DNA of 64,000 nt from Rubrivivax rivuli (GTDB lineage Bacteria > Pseudomonadota > Gammaproteobacteria > Burkholderiales > Burkholderiaceae_C), in the NCBI RefSeq assembly GCF_004016505.1, contig NZ_SACR01000002.1:682001-746000 (forward strand). Direction: 5' to 3'. The number at the start of each line of letters is the position of its first letter. Positions within the stretch are counted from its first letter, which is position 1. Under the pieces are notes generated by a model that was given only the letters and a program-made list of their open reading frames with translations, did not search any database and had not been told where the DNA came from. Positions 26,098 to 36,810 of the stretch are shown here, piece after piece. Position numbers and translations under genes: made by a program.

Positions 26098-27870
26098 TCA
26101 GGCGCGCAGGCTGGTGCGGGTGTGCGGCAGGCCGGCCAGCGTGGCCACGCCGGCCATGCGGGCCTCGAACTGGCCCAGCGGCGCGGGCGCGCCGAAGAAA
26201 TCGCCCTGGAACTGGCGGCAGCCCAGCTGCAGCAGCTTGTCGCGCTGCTGCGCGTTCTCCACGCCCACCGCACCGGCGCCCAGGCCCATGCCGTCGGCGA
26301 TGCCGACGATGGTGCGCACGATGGCGGCGTCGTGCGGGTCGCTGAGCAGCGTGCGCATCAGCGTCTGGCTGATCTTGATCTGCTCCAGCGGCAGGCGCTT
26401 GAGCAGGCTCAGCGACGAGTAGCTGATGCCGAAGTCGTCGAGCACGAAGCTCACGCCCAGGTCCTTCAGCGCGCCCATGCGGCTGAGCGTGCGCGCGGGG
26501 TTGTCCTGCACCAGGCTTTCGCGCAGCTCCAGGCGCAGGCGGCGCGGGTCGGCGCCGTGGCGGCGCAGAGCCTGCGCCACGCTGTCGACGAAGCCGTCGT
26601 GCCGGAACTGGCGCGCGCTCACGTTCACCGAGAGGTGCAGGCCCGGGTGCCGCCCGCTGCGCTGCCACAGGCCCAGCTGCGCGCAGGCGCGGTCGAGGAC
26701 CCACTGGCCGATGGGCACGATGAGCCCATTCTGCTCGGCCAGCGGCAGGAACTGCTCGGGCCGCAGCAGGCCGCGCTGCGGGTGCACCCAGCGCAGCAGC
26801 GCCTCGGCGCCCACGGTGCCGCGCTGGTCTTCCACCTGGCCCTGGTAGTGCAGGCTGAGCTGGTTCGCGCCCAGGGCGCGCTTGAGGTCGGCCTCCAGGG
26901 CGGCGCGCGCGTCCAGCCCGGCCTGCATCACGGGGTCGAAGAAACGCACGGTGCCGCGGCCGGCGGCCTTGGCCTGGTACATGGCCACGTCGGCGCGCTT
27001 GACCAGCTCTTCCTGCGTGTGCTCGCGCCCGCGGAACAGGCTCACCCCGATGCTGGGCGTGACGGTGTGCGGGTGCTCGCCCAGCAGCATGGGCTGGCCC
27101 ACGGCAGCGAGGATCTTCTCGCCCACCACGGCGGCCTGGGTGGCGGCGGTCTTCTCCAAGCCGTCCAGGCCCACGGTCATCACCACGAACTCGTCGCCGC
27201 CGATGCGCGCCACGGTGTCTTCGCCGCGCACGCAGCCCTGCAGGCGGCGCGCCACCTGCTGCAGCAGCAGGTCGCCGTGGTCGTGGCCGAGGGTGTCGTT
27301 GACGAGCTTGAAGTGGTCGAGGTCGATGAAGAACAGCGCGCCGTGCTGGCCGTGGCGCGCGCTGGTGGCGCAGGCCTGCTGCAGGCGGTCGAAGAGCATG
27401 CGGCGGTTGGGCAGGCCGGTCAGGGGGTCGATGAAGGCCAGGTTGCGGATCTGCTGCTCGGCCTGGCGCCGCGTGCTGACATCCTCGTGCGTGATGACGG
27501 CACCGCCGCGGTTGCCGGCCAGCGACGAGGCGCGCATCAGGTACCAGCGCTCGCCGCTCTCGGTGGCCGGCGCATCGTGGCGGCGCGCGCAGGGGTGTTC
27601 CAGCTCGAAGCTGCGGTCGCTGCCGGCCAGCACCTCGGCCAGGCCGGCCTGGGTGGCGGCATCGGCCGGCAGGCCGCAGGCCTCGCACAGGGGCAGGTAG
27701 GGCCGCCCGGCCGGGTCTTCGTCCGGGCCCAGCACGCCGTGGCGGCGCGCGAAGTTCAACCAGGGCCGGTTGACGGCGACGATCAGCCCCGCCGCGTCGA
27801 CGACGGCGATGTGTTGGTGCGTGGCATCCAGCACCGACAGGGTGGCGATGTCGAGTTCAGCCGGCGACAT
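26098..27870 (-). CDS. PAS-GGDEF-EAL protein with intact cyclase and degenerate phosphodiesterase domain
   Basis: This 590-residue cytoplasmic protein has an N-terminal PAS-like sensor (about 10-135), a GGDEF domain and an EAL domain. GGDEF is intact (224-228), with an RxxD inhibitory site (Arg215-Asp218) and FIDLDHFKLVND, so it should make cyclic di-GMP. The EAL domain keeps Glu356 of EALLRW, Asn416, Glu448, both Asp of DDFG (478-479) and Gln555. However, the usual AEGVE reads AVGVE (Val535), KID reads KIS and DFGTGYS reads DFGISYS. Phosphodiesterase activity is therefore doubtful and the domain may only sense nucleotides. It is divergent from the Suv3-like gene across 233 bases. Confidence 0.9.
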   Translation of the reverse strand: MSPAELDIATLSVLDATHQHIAVVDAAGLIVAVNRPWLNFARRHGVLGPDEDPAGRPYLPLCEACGLPADAATQAGLAEVLAGSDRSFELEHPCARRHDAPATESGERWYLMRASSLAGNRGGAVITHEDVSTRRQAEQQIRNLAFIDPLTGLPNRRMLFDRLQQACATSARHGQHGALFFIDLDHFKLVNDTLGHDHGDLLLQQVARRLQGCVRGEDTVARIGGDEFVVMTVGLDGLEKTAATQAAVVGEKILAAVGQPMLLGEHPHTVTPSIGVSLFRGREHTQEELVKRADVAMYQAKAAGRGTVRFFDPVMQAGLDARAALEADLKRALGANQLSLHYQGQVEDQRGTVGAEALLRWVHPQRGLLRPEQFLPLAEQNGLIVPIGQWVLDRACAQLGLWQRSGRHPGLHLSVNVSARQFRHDGFVDSVAQALRRHGADPRRLRLELRESLVQDNPARTLSRMGALKDLGVSFVLDDFGISYSSLSLLKRLPLEQIKISQTLMRTLLSDPHDAAIVRTIVGIADGMGLGAGAVGVENAQQRDKLLQLGCRQFQGDFFGAPAPLGQFEARMAGVATLAGLPHTRTSLRA

Positions 27871-28103
27871 CGCTGCCCCACGAAGCTGGCCCGGCACTGG
27901 GTGCGAGGCGGTAGCAGGCGTGCATGGTGGAAGCTGTTACATCTGGATGGCGCGATTGTTCGCAAGGCGGCCGCGGCCTTATCGGTGGAACAGCGCGGGT
28001 TTCGCGGGCCATCCCGCGGGTTTAAAGTCGGCCGCACCCGGTGCCGTGCCGCTCCACGGCCGTTACAACACCGGTGGCGCCCCTCGCGGCGCTGCCCCCA
28101 GGC

Positions 28104-30388
<2,285 letters not shown>

Positions 30389-30392
<4 letters not shown>

Positions 30393-31207
30393 AGGGCTGG
30401 CGGGGCTGGCGCGGCGCAGCGTGTGCAGCGCTGGCGCTGCTGCTGGGCGCGTGTGCGCTGCCGCCCGCCGGCGCGCCCGGAGCCCCGGGCTGGGCCCGCA
30501 TCGCCCCGGGCCTGGACTACCGCCGCGCCCAGCCCTGGCCCGGCGCCGAGCTGCACCTGCTGCGCCTGGACCTGCAGGCGCCCGGCCTGCGCCTGGCCAT
30601 CAGCGCGCCCGCCGAGCGCGGCCAGACGCTGGACGCGATGCCCGGCGCCGCGGCGGCGCTGGCGATCGTCAACGCGTCCTTCTTCGACCGCCAGTTCGAC
30701 GCCCGCGGCTGGACCGTGAGCGAGGGCGAGGTCTGGCCGCGCCCGCTGGCCGTGGCGACCAGCCCGCTGCTGGCCTGCACGCGCGAGCAGCGCTGCGAGA
30801 TCGTCTTCGAGCCGCCCGCGGCGGCGCCGCCGGCGTGGTTCAACGCCGTGGCCGGCACGCCCTGGCTGGTGCGCGAGGGCCGGGCGCGCGAGCCCTCCGA
30901 CGACCAGCGCTGCCCGGGCCTGTGTGCCCGCGAACACCCGCGCACCGTGGTGGGCCTGGACGCGGCGCGCCGCCACCTCTGGATCGTGGTGGCCGAGGGC
31001 CGGCGCCCGGGCGTGCCGGGCGTCGTCCTTGCGCCGCTGGCGCAGTGGCTGCAGGCGCAGGGCGTGTACGAGGCCGTCAACCTCGACGGCGGCGGCAGCA
31101 GCGCGCTCTTCGTGCAGGGCCGGTCGCTGGCCGCTCGCCCGGCCAACGAGCCCGCGCAGCGCGCCGTGGCCAACGCGCTGCGCATCGTGGCGCGGCCTGC
31201 GCCATGA
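30389..31207 (+). CDS. Phosphodiester glycosidase (NAGPA/DUF2233-like) lipoprotein
   Basis: This protein of about 272 residues starts at a GTG overlapping the Suv3 stop. It opens with a lipoprotein signal (ACAALALLLGAC, lipobox Leu-Gly-Ala-Cys), so it is probably anchored to the inner face of the envelope. The body matches the NAGPA fold, which in eukaryotes uncovers mannose-6-phosphate: IVNASFFDRQFDARGW, ARTVVGLD-like HPRTVVGLDAARRHLW and the Gly-rich VNLDGGGSSAL. Bacterial members may remove sugars from phosphodiester-linked polymers or act on N-acetylglucosamine caps. The substrate is unknown. The stop overlaps the next start (ATGA). Confidence 0.83.
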
Positions 31208-31698
31208 AGTACCTGCAGGACCACCCGCCAGAGGTGCTGGCGCGCGTGCAGGCGATGCTGGACGAAGGCCGCCTGATGCCCTGGCTGCTGCAGCGCCACC
31301 CCGAGACCCACACCGTGCGCAGCGACCGTGCCTTGCAGGCCTACGTGGCCGAGCTGAAGGCACGGCACATGAAAAACGCGCCGCCGCTGGCGCAGGTGCG
31401 CTACGACAACCACCTGCACGTGGTGCACCAGGCCCTGGGCACGCACACGGCCGTCTCGCGCGTGCAGGGCGGGCGCCTGCAGGCCAAGCGCGAGATCCGC
31501 ATCGCCAGCGTCTTCCAGGACGCGCCGGCCAACTTCCTGCGCATGATCGTCGTGCACGAACTCGCGCACCTGCGCGAGCGTGAACACGACAAGGCCTTCT
31601 ACGCGCTGTGCCAGCACATGGAGGCCGAGTACCACCAGCTGGAGTTCGAGACGCGGCTGTGGCTCACGGCGCAGGAGGCGGCAGCCCGCAAGCGCTGA
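31204..31698 (+). CDS. YgjP-like metallopeptidase (DUF45/WLM type)
   Basis: This 164-residue protein has the zinc motif HELAH in IVVHELAHLRERE, followed by HDKAFYALCQHM that supplies a third ligand, as in YgjP/UPF0758-neighbour and DUF45 peptidases. It has no signal peptide or membrane helix, so it is cytoplasmic. It is the third of three genes linked by start/stop overlaps with the Suv3-like helicase and the lipoprotein hydrolase. Family members are often near DNA repair or restriction genes, but their substrates are not established. The catalytic Glu and both zinc His are present. Confidence 0.82.
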   Translation: MKYLQDHPPEVLARVQAMLDEGRLMPWLLQRHPETHTVRSDRALQAYVAELKARHMKNAPPLAQVRYDNHLHVVHQALGTHTAVSRVQGGRLQAKREIRIASVFQDAPANFLRMIVVHELAHLREREHDKAFYALCQHMEAEYHQLEFETRLWLTAQEAAARKR

Positions 31699-31844
31699 AG
31701 GCCTGGCGGCCAGAGCACCGCCGAGCGCGTGTGCGGGCCCCCTCAACCTTCCGCCCTCGCTGCCGATATGCCTCAAGCCGGCACCCTGGACGGGGCCGCG
31801 CGCGTTCCCGCAGCTCCGCACGAGCGCCAACCTGTTGCCATCCC

Positions 31845-32810
31845 ATGTCTGCCAACGACTTCCGCGCCGCCAAGGTGCTGCTGCTGGAGCACGACCCCCA
31901 GCACTACCAGGACTTGCTGGACTTCTGCAACGAGCTGGGCCTGAAGCCGCTGCCGCGCAGCGCGGTGAATGCCGTGGCCACGCTGGCCGAGCACCTGGAC
32001 CTGGCGGGCGTGCTGCTGGCCGAAGACCTGCCCGGTGTGCAGCCCGACAGCCTGGGCCTGGCGCAGACCATCCACCGCCAGCGCCCCGAGCTGCCCATCT
32101 TTCTGCGGCGCACCAGCGCGCGTGCACTCAGCGGGCCGGAAGCCGCGGCCATCAAACACGCCTGGGCCGGTGGCGACACCGCCAGCCTGCGCGCCGCCGT
32201 GGAGCGCAGCCTGTACGGCCTGCGCTACCCGCCCGAGCTGGTGCAGGGCGTGCTGGAGCTCACGCTGCGCAGCATCCGCTCGATGTTCCCGCATGCCGAG
32301 GTCGGCCACGAACCGCCCTACGTGGTGCACGACCGCATCATCTTCGGCGAGGTGAGCACGCTCATCGCCCTGGAGAGCACCTGGTGCCGCGGCTACATGA
32401 TGCTGCAGACCGAAGAGAGCGCGCTGCGCCAGGGCCTGCTGCAAGGCTTCGGCCTGGCCGGCGTGGGCGGCGACCTGAACTTCCGCGAACTCAACCATCT
32501 GCTGGGCGAGACCACCAACCTCATCTGGGGCGCGTTCAAGAACCGCTACATCCCGCCCGAGGCCTTCGCCAACCAGCAGACGCAGGTGCCCATCGTCATC
32601 AACCACCACCACAAGTACATGAGCTTCGGCTCTGAAGACCCACAGCTGTGCGTGCGCTACTTGTTGAGCGACCCGCGCCGGCCCGGCCTGCCGCCGCTGA
32701 CCATCGTGCAGCGCCTGATCTTCAACCTGCTGTGGTTGCCCGAGAAGTTCACGGAATACGCCGCGCCGCCCGATCAAGCCGCCAACACCGGCGAACTCGA
32801 ACTGTTTTGA
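31845..32810 (+). CDS. CheX/CheC-type phosphatase with N-terminal pseudo-receiver
   Basis: This 321-residue protein has two parts. Residues 8-110 look like a response-regulator receiver (KVLLLEHDPQHYQDLLDF, LDLAGVLLAEDLPG), but the phosphate-accepting Asp position is occupied by Ala59, so it probably cannot be phosphorylated. Residues 130-290 resemble the CheC/CheX fold, with a well formed active helix ETTNLIWG (Glu220-x2-Asn223-x3-Gly227) that dephosphorylates CheY-P in chemotaxis systems. The next gene, 50 bases on, encodes a CheY-like receiver, its likely substrate (inference). The ATG at 31845 was chosen as the first Met of the receiver-like fold. Confidence 0.78.
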   Translation: MSANDFRAAKVLLLEHDPQHYQDLLDFCNELGLKPLPRSAVNAVATLAEHLDLAGVLLAEDLPGVQPDSLGLAQTIHRQRPELPIFLRRTSARALSGPEAAAIKHAWAGGDTASLRAAVERSLYGLRYPPELVQGVLELTLRSIRSMFPHAEVGHEPPYVVHDRIIFGEVSTLIALESTWCRGYMMLQTEESALRQGLLQGFGLAGVGGDLNFRELNHLLGETTNLIWGAFKNRYIPPEAFANQQTQVPIVINHHHKYMSFGSEDPQLCVRYLLSDPRRPGLPPLTIVQRLIFNLLWLPEKFTEYAAPPDQAANTGELELF

Positions 32811-32860
32811 AGCCAGGCACCCGCGTGGTGCCTCAAGAAGCCCTGCAAGGACCGCAAGCC

Positions 32861-33232
32861 ATGGCCCAAGTACTGGTCGTCGACGACTCCGCCACCATGC
32901 GCGAGATCGTCGCCAGCTTTCTCAGCAAGAACGGCTTCGAGGTGGCCGTGGCCACCGACGGGCGCGACGGCCTGGCGCAGCTGAGCCAGAACCCCGGCAT
33001 CCGCCTCGTGCTCAGCGACATCAACATGCCCAACATGGACGGGCTGACGATGGCGGAGAAGATCCGCAGCGACATGGGCAACACCGACGTGCGCATCGTG
33101 ATGCTGACCACCGAAGACAACGCCGCCATGCGCGCACGCGGCAAGGCCATCGGCGTGACGGGCTGGATCGTCAAGCCCTTCAAGGGTGAAACGCTGCTCG
33201 GGCCGCTGCGCAAGCTCTGCGGGCTGGGCTGA
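32861..33232 (+). CDS. CheY-like single-domain response regulator
   Basis: This 123-residue protein is only a receiver domain. It has the acidic pair VVDDS, phospho-acceptor Asp53 in LSDINMPNMDG, Thr in MLTTEDN and Lys in VKPFKGE. It has no DNA-binding output, so it would act by protein contact, like CheY at the flagellar motor or as a shuttle between kinases. It lies 50 bases behind the CheX-like phosphatase gene in the same direction, suggesting a small phospho-switch module. No kinase gene is adjacent. The next gene is convergent. Confidence 0.9.
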   Translation: MAQVLVVDDSATMREIVASFLSKNGFEVAVATDGRDGLAQLSQNPGIRLVLSDINMPNMDGLTMAEKIRSDMGNTDVRIVMLTTEDNAAMRARGKAIGVTGWIVKPFKGETLLGPLRKLCGLG

Positions 33233-33241
33233 GCGCCCGGC

Positions 33242-33285
33242 GCGGCTTTCGTGCGGCTCTCGTGCGGCTTTAGCGCGGCTTGCCG
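33242..33285. repeat. Short tandem repeat, four 11-bp units, spanning a stop codon
   Basis: Four head-to-tail units start with GCGGCT and run GCGGCTTTCGT, GCGGCTCTCGT, GCGGCTTTAGC, GCGGCTTGCCG. The TAA stop of the minus-strand hypothetical gene lies inside the third unit, so copy-number change would alter the C-terminus of that protein. The region is otherwise just the gap between two convergent genes. Confidence 0.6.
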
Positions 33286-33755
33286 CAGCCGCCTTCCACC
33301 CAGGCCGCCGCGCTGGTGCTGTTGAGCTTGAAGCTCGGCGCCACGCGCACGCGGCCGATTTCGCCGCCCTCGGCGTCGGTGGCGGCCAGCCAGGCGTGGG
33401 GGTCGTCTTCGTCGGGCACCACGTCCAGCGTCACCGTCACGCGGCCGCTCTCCAGCATCAGCACCACCTCCTTGTGCAGCAGCGCGTGCTGCGCCTGCTC
33501 GTGGCGGCGCACCACCTCGTGCGCGGTCTTCACCAGGGTGTTGAAGGCGTTGGTGTCCAGCGGCTTGGGGTTCTTCTTGTCGCGGCCCATGGTCCAGGGG
33601 CCGATCAGGGCCGGCTCGACCTGGCCTGCGCGGTACATCTCCACCGCCCAGCCTTCGTCGTCGTTGTTCTTCACCACGCGCGCCGTCCAGCCGTTGTCGC
33701 GCCACAGGCGCGGCTCGTGGATCGGGGCGTTCGGGTCTTCGATGTCGGCACTCAT
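33270..33755 (-). CDS. Conserved hypothetical protein
   Basis: This 161-residue cytoplasmic protein has no recognised domain. The N-terminal half (RLWRDNGWTARVVKNNDDEGWAVEMYRAGQVEPALIGPWTMGRD) looks like a small beta-sheet with conserved Trp. The middle (TNAFNTLVKTAHEVVRRHEQAQHALLHKEV) is a helix and the end returns to strands. Such proteins are common in Burkholderiales next to varied genes. No signal peptide or membrane segment is seen. The stop lies inside a short tandem repeat. No function is proposed. Confidence 0.72.
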   Translation of the reverse strand: MSADIEDPNAPIHEPRLWRDNGWTARVVKNNDDEGWAVEMYRAGQVEPALIGPWTMGRDKKNPKPLDTNAFNTLVKTAHEVVRRHEQAQHALLHKEVVLMLESGRVTVTLDVVPDEDDPHAWLAATDAEGGEIGRVRVAPSFKLNSTSAAAWVEGGCGKPR

Positions 33756-33810
33756 CGAAGGATGATAGGCCGCGCCCCGCCGCGCACGGCGGCCAGGCCG
33801 CGGCCTGGGC

Positions 33811-34812
33811 TCACTGCTTGGCGCCTTCGTTGATGCGGCGGCTCAGCGAGATGGCGTAAGGCGCGGCGCGCGCGGCCAGCATCGGGTCGGCCGAGGGCTC
33901 CACGCCCTTGGGCAGGCGGTTGGGGTCGAAGTTGATGGCCACGCAGTTGCCGCCGGCATCGGGCGCCACGGCGGTGATCTTCAGGCTGCCCAGCGTCACC
34001 TTCTTGCGCCCTTCGGGCAGGGGCACGATGGCGCTGTCGAGCTTGTCGCCGGGCTGGGCGAGTTCGAGGTTGAAGTTGAAGGCCACGCCGCCGGCCTTGA
34101 CGCGCTCACGCAGGTCGTCGAACAGGAAACTCGGGCCCTTGGCCTTGGCTTCTTCGTCGCTCAGGCCGCGCACGCCGCCCACCGGTTCGAAGATCCACTT
34201 GCCCCATTGCTTCTCGCCCTTGGCGTTGACGAAGGCGAAGGCGTGCACGCCCCAGTAGTTCACGCTGCCGAAGCTGGCCGGCACGGGCTGGCTGGCGAAG
34301 TAGCGGCCTTGCAGCAGCACCTCGGGGTTGGCGTCGACGTAGGCCTTGACCTTGGCCGGGTCTGGCGCCTTGGTGGCCGGGTCGGGCTGCAGCGATTGCA
34401 GCCTGCCCAGCATCTGCTCGGGCGTGACAGCGCCGAAGATGGGCGCCGAGATGTTGCCCATCTGCCAGATCTCGCCGTCGGGCAGGTTGAACTGCAGCGC
34501 CAGGTTGCGCTGCGAGCGCGTGTTGTCGGCGGCCTTCGGGTTGGCGCCGCCCACCGAGAAGCGCACGATCACCGGCACCGCACGGCCGCTGAAGGCCGAA
34601 GCCGTGGAGAGGGCGCGGCCTTCGGCGCTGCCGACGAACTCGCCGGTGGCGCACACGCCCTTGGCGCCGGAGCGGCGGTAGCCCTCGAACTTGCCGTTGG
34701 TGGCTTCGAAGGCGTCGACCATGGTCACGGGGCTGACCTGGGCCTCAGCGGGGCTGCTCAGCAGGCCGGCGGTGGCCACGGCGAGGGCCAGGGGGGCGAG
34801 GGTGGTGCGCAT
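33811..34812 (-). CDS. Periplasmic catalase-family protein lacking the distal histidine
   Basis: This 333-residue protein has a signal peptide (LAPLALAVATAGLLSSPAEA) and is small for a catalase, like SrpA-type catalase-related peroxidases. Family stretches include VIVRFSVGGANPKAADN, LALQFNLPDGE and, near the end, DPMLAARAAPYAISLSRR with the proximal haem-ligand Tyr319. The segment that normally reads HAKG, carrying the distal catalytic His, reads YRRSGAKG here: Gly49 replaces it, confirmed at codon level (TCC GGC GCC AAG). It may therefore bind haem without normal catalase or peroxidase activity, or use another residue. AAGGA precedes the ATG. It is divergent from the ParA-type gene. Confidence 0.88.
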   Translation of the reverse strand: MRTTLAPLALAVATAGLLSSPAEAQVSPVTMVDAFEATNGKFEGYRRSGAKGVCATGEFVGSAEGRALSTASAFSGRAVPVIVRFSVGGANPKAADNTRSQRNLALQFNLPDGEIWQMGNISAPIFGAVTPEQMLGRLQSLQPDPATKAPDPAKVKAYVDANPEVLLQGRYFASQPVPASFGSVNYWGVHAFAFVNAKGEKQWGKWIFEPVGGVRGLSDEEAKAKGPSFLFDDLRERVKAGGVAFNFNLELAQPGDKLDSAIVPLPEGRKKVTLGSLKITAVAPDAGGNCVAINFDPNRLPKGVEPSADPMLAARAAPYAISLSRRINEGAKQ

Positions 34813-34995
34813 GGGGAGTCCTTCTCGGGGGTTTTGGGGGCGCGGCGCGGCGCGCGGGGCTCACCGCGGCCAGCCGCCTTCTACGCGCGGGCGGCGCTGC
34901 CGGATGCAGCGACGGCCCGAGTGTGGCGGCATCGCGTCGAAACGTGTTTTGCTGCGGCGCACAATGCAGCTTTCGAACCGGCTGCCGAGGGCTGC

Positions 34996-35814
34996 ATGAG
35001 ACGCGTCGTTTTCAACCAGAAGGGTGGCGTGGGCAAGTCCACCATCACCTGCAACCTGGCCGCGCTGGCCGCCGCCGCGGGGCGGCGCGTGCTGGTCATC
35101 GACCTCGACCCGCAGGGCAACAGCACGCGCTACCTGCTGGGCGCCACGGCCGATGCCGAACACGCCGAAGCCCCGGGCGCGGCGGGTTTCTTCGAGACCA
35201 CGCTGAAGTTCACGCTGCGCCCGCCGCCCACCAGCAGCTTCATCGTCGCCACGCCCTGGCCGAACCTGCACCTGATGCCCGGCGGCCCGCTGCTGGACGA
35301 GCTGCACGGCAAGCTGGAGAGCCGCTACAAGATCTACAAGCTGCGCGACGCGCTCGACGAGATGGCCGACAGCTTTGATGAGGTGTGGATCGACACGCCG
35401 CCGGCCTTGAACTTCTACACACGCTCGGCGCTGATCGCGGCGCAGGGCTGCCTGATCCCCTTCGACTGCGACGACTTCAGCCGTCGCGCGCTCTATGGCC
35501 TGCTGGAGACGGTGAAGGAGATCCAGGCCGACCACAACCCGGCGCTGCGGGTGGAGGGCATCGTCGTCAACCAGTACCAGCCGCGCGCCAGCCTGCCGCG
35601 GCGCACGGTGCAGGAGCTGGTCGACGAAGGCCTGCCGGTGCTGCAGCCCTGCCTGAGCGCCAGCGTGAAGATCAAGGAATCGCACGAGCTCGCGAAGCCC
35701 CTGATCCACCTCGATGCCAAGCACAAGGTGACGCTGGAGTTCGCGGCGCTCTACGCCACGCTGAGCGCGCCGCCCGCCCCGGCCAAGAAGAAGCGCGGCA
35801 AGGCCGCAGCCTGA
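34996..35814 (+). CDS. ParA/MinD-type ATPase
   Basis: This 272-residue protein starts almost directly with the deviant Walker A motif QKGGVGKST (residues 8-16), which carries the signature lysine. IDLDPQGNSTRYLL, the Walker B-like VWIDTPPALNFYTRSAL and a LIPFDCDDFSRRAL specificity stretch follow. The basic tail ends in KKKRGKAAA. ParA-type ATPases position plasmids, chromosomes or protein clusters by ATP-dependent binding to nucleoid DNA. No parB or parS-like element is next to it, so it is an orphan and its cargo is unknown. No clear Shine-Dalgarno precedes the ATG. Confidence 0.88.
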   Translation: MRRVVFNQKGGVGKSTITCNLAALAAAAGRRVLVIDLDPQGNSTRYLLGATADAEHAEAPGAAGFFETTLKFTLRPPPTSSFIVATPWPNLHLMPGGPLLDELHGKLESRYKIYKLRDALDEMADSFDEVWIDTPPALNFYTRSALIAAQGCLIPFDCDDFSRRALYGLLETVKEIQADHNPALRVEGIVVNQYQPRASLPRRTVQELVDEGLPVLQPCLSASVKIKESHELAKPLIHLDAKHKVTLEFAALYATLSAPPAPAKKKRGKAAA

Positions 35815-35815
35815 A

Positions 35816-35834
35816 AGCCGGGCGCGCGCCGGCT
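35816..35834. terminator. Possible shared hairpin between convergent genes
   Basis: AGCCGG-N7-CCGGCT forms a short perfect stem in the 19-base gap between the parA-type stop and the mipA-type stop. There is no T-run on either side. It may slow convergent transcription but is weak evidence for a terminator. Confidence 0.3.
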
Positions 35835-36697
35835 CACTCGTTGGCGCGCGCCTCCGAGCGCAGCCAGGTGTAGCTCAGGCCCATGCCCACGCTCAGGCCG
35901 TTGGTGCGCTTGACGAGCGGGCTGGCCTCGTTGGCCGCGCCGGCCACGCTGGCCCAGCGCGCAAAACCCACCCAGCGCCAGTCGCGCGAGACCTGGCGCG
36001 ACAGCGAGGTGCTCAGGCGCCACGAGATCAGGCCGCTCTGCGCCGCGTAGGCGGGGCGGTCGGGCAAGGCGTAGACCGGGTCGACGCCATAGAAGGTGCG
36101 GTTCAGGCGCTTGTCGCCGACGATGGCGCCCAGGCTCACCGCGTAGCCCCAGCCGCCCAGGCTGCGGCGCTGGAAGTTGATCTTGGGCTCGAAGCTCATG
36201 CCGCGGTGGGCTGCGCCGTCGCTGATGTCGAAGACGCCGCGCAGCGGCAGTTCCACACGCCAGCGGCCGGCGTGGCGGCCCTCGCCCCAGGTGCCCAGGT
36301 TGATCTTCAGGCGCGGGCCGAACTCGATGAGCGTGCCCAGCGCGGGCATGCCGCGGCGCGCGCCGATCTCGTCGGAGCTGCCGCCGAAGGAGCCGGCCAC
36401 GCCGATGTCCAGTTCGTACAGCGGCGTCTTCACGGCGCGCAGGCCGGCGGTGTCGCGGTCGGCACGCAGGAAGCGGCCGCGGTACTGCGCATAGGGCAGC
36501 ACGAGGCCGCGCGTGAGCTGTTCTTCAGAGCCCGGGTAGGCCTGCTGCGAGACGCCGAAGCCGAAGGCCCCCAGTTCCCACAGCGGCAGCGAGGACGCCG
36601 GCGCTTCTTCGCTCTGCGCCTGCGCGGCAGGGCCGGTGGTCAGCAAGGTCAGGGCGGCGGCGATGGGCGCCAGGGCGCGGCGACGGGGTGGGTTCAA
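35834..36697 (-). CDS. MipA/OmpV-family outer membrane protein
   Basis: This protein of about 287 residues has a signal peptide (LAPIAAALTLLTTGPAAQAQ) and alternating aromatic and polar residues of an outer-membrane beta-barrel (WELGAFGFGVSQQAYPGSEEQ, VLPYAQYRGRFLRADRD, GMGLSYTWLRSE). The start of the mature region (LGAFGFG...YPGS) is typical of the MipA/OmpV family, members of which act as scaffolds for murein enzymes or as porins. The start is taken as TTG at 36697, since GGGAG lies six bases upstream and no ATG fits. Function of this copy is not known beyond family membership. Confidence 0.85.
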   Translation of the reverse strand: MNPPRRRALAPIAAALTLLTTGPAAQAQSEEAPASSLPLWELGAFGFGVSQQAYPGSEEQLTRGLVLPYAQYRGRFLRADRDTAGLRAVKTPLYELDIGVAGSFGGSSDEIGARRGMPALGTLIEFGPRLKINLGTWGEGRHAGRWRVELPLRGVFDISDGAAHRGMSFEPKINFQRRSLGGWGYAVSLGAIVGDKRLNRTFYGVDPVYALPDRPAYAAQSGLISWRLSTSLSRQVSRDWRWVGFARWASVAGAANEASPLVKRTNGLSVGMGLSYTWLRSEARANE

Positions 36698-36810
36698 GCG
36701 GGGCTCCCAGGGGTGGCAGGCAGACGGTATCGACGCATCATGCCCGCCCGGCAACACCCCGTGGTGACGCCGTGTTTGCAGGGCCGCCGGCCTGGAGGGC
36801 CGCGCGCCGT

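Noticed and set aside
27871..28103. Promoter TTGTTC-N17-TTATCG between the GGDEF and Suv3-like genes
   Set aside because: The -10 match is poor and similar pairs are expected by chance; not reported as a feature.
34996..35814. ParA-type gene as part of a plasmid or partition locus
   Set aside because: No parB, parS-like repeats or replication gene lie nearby; the surrounding genes are chromosomal in kind.
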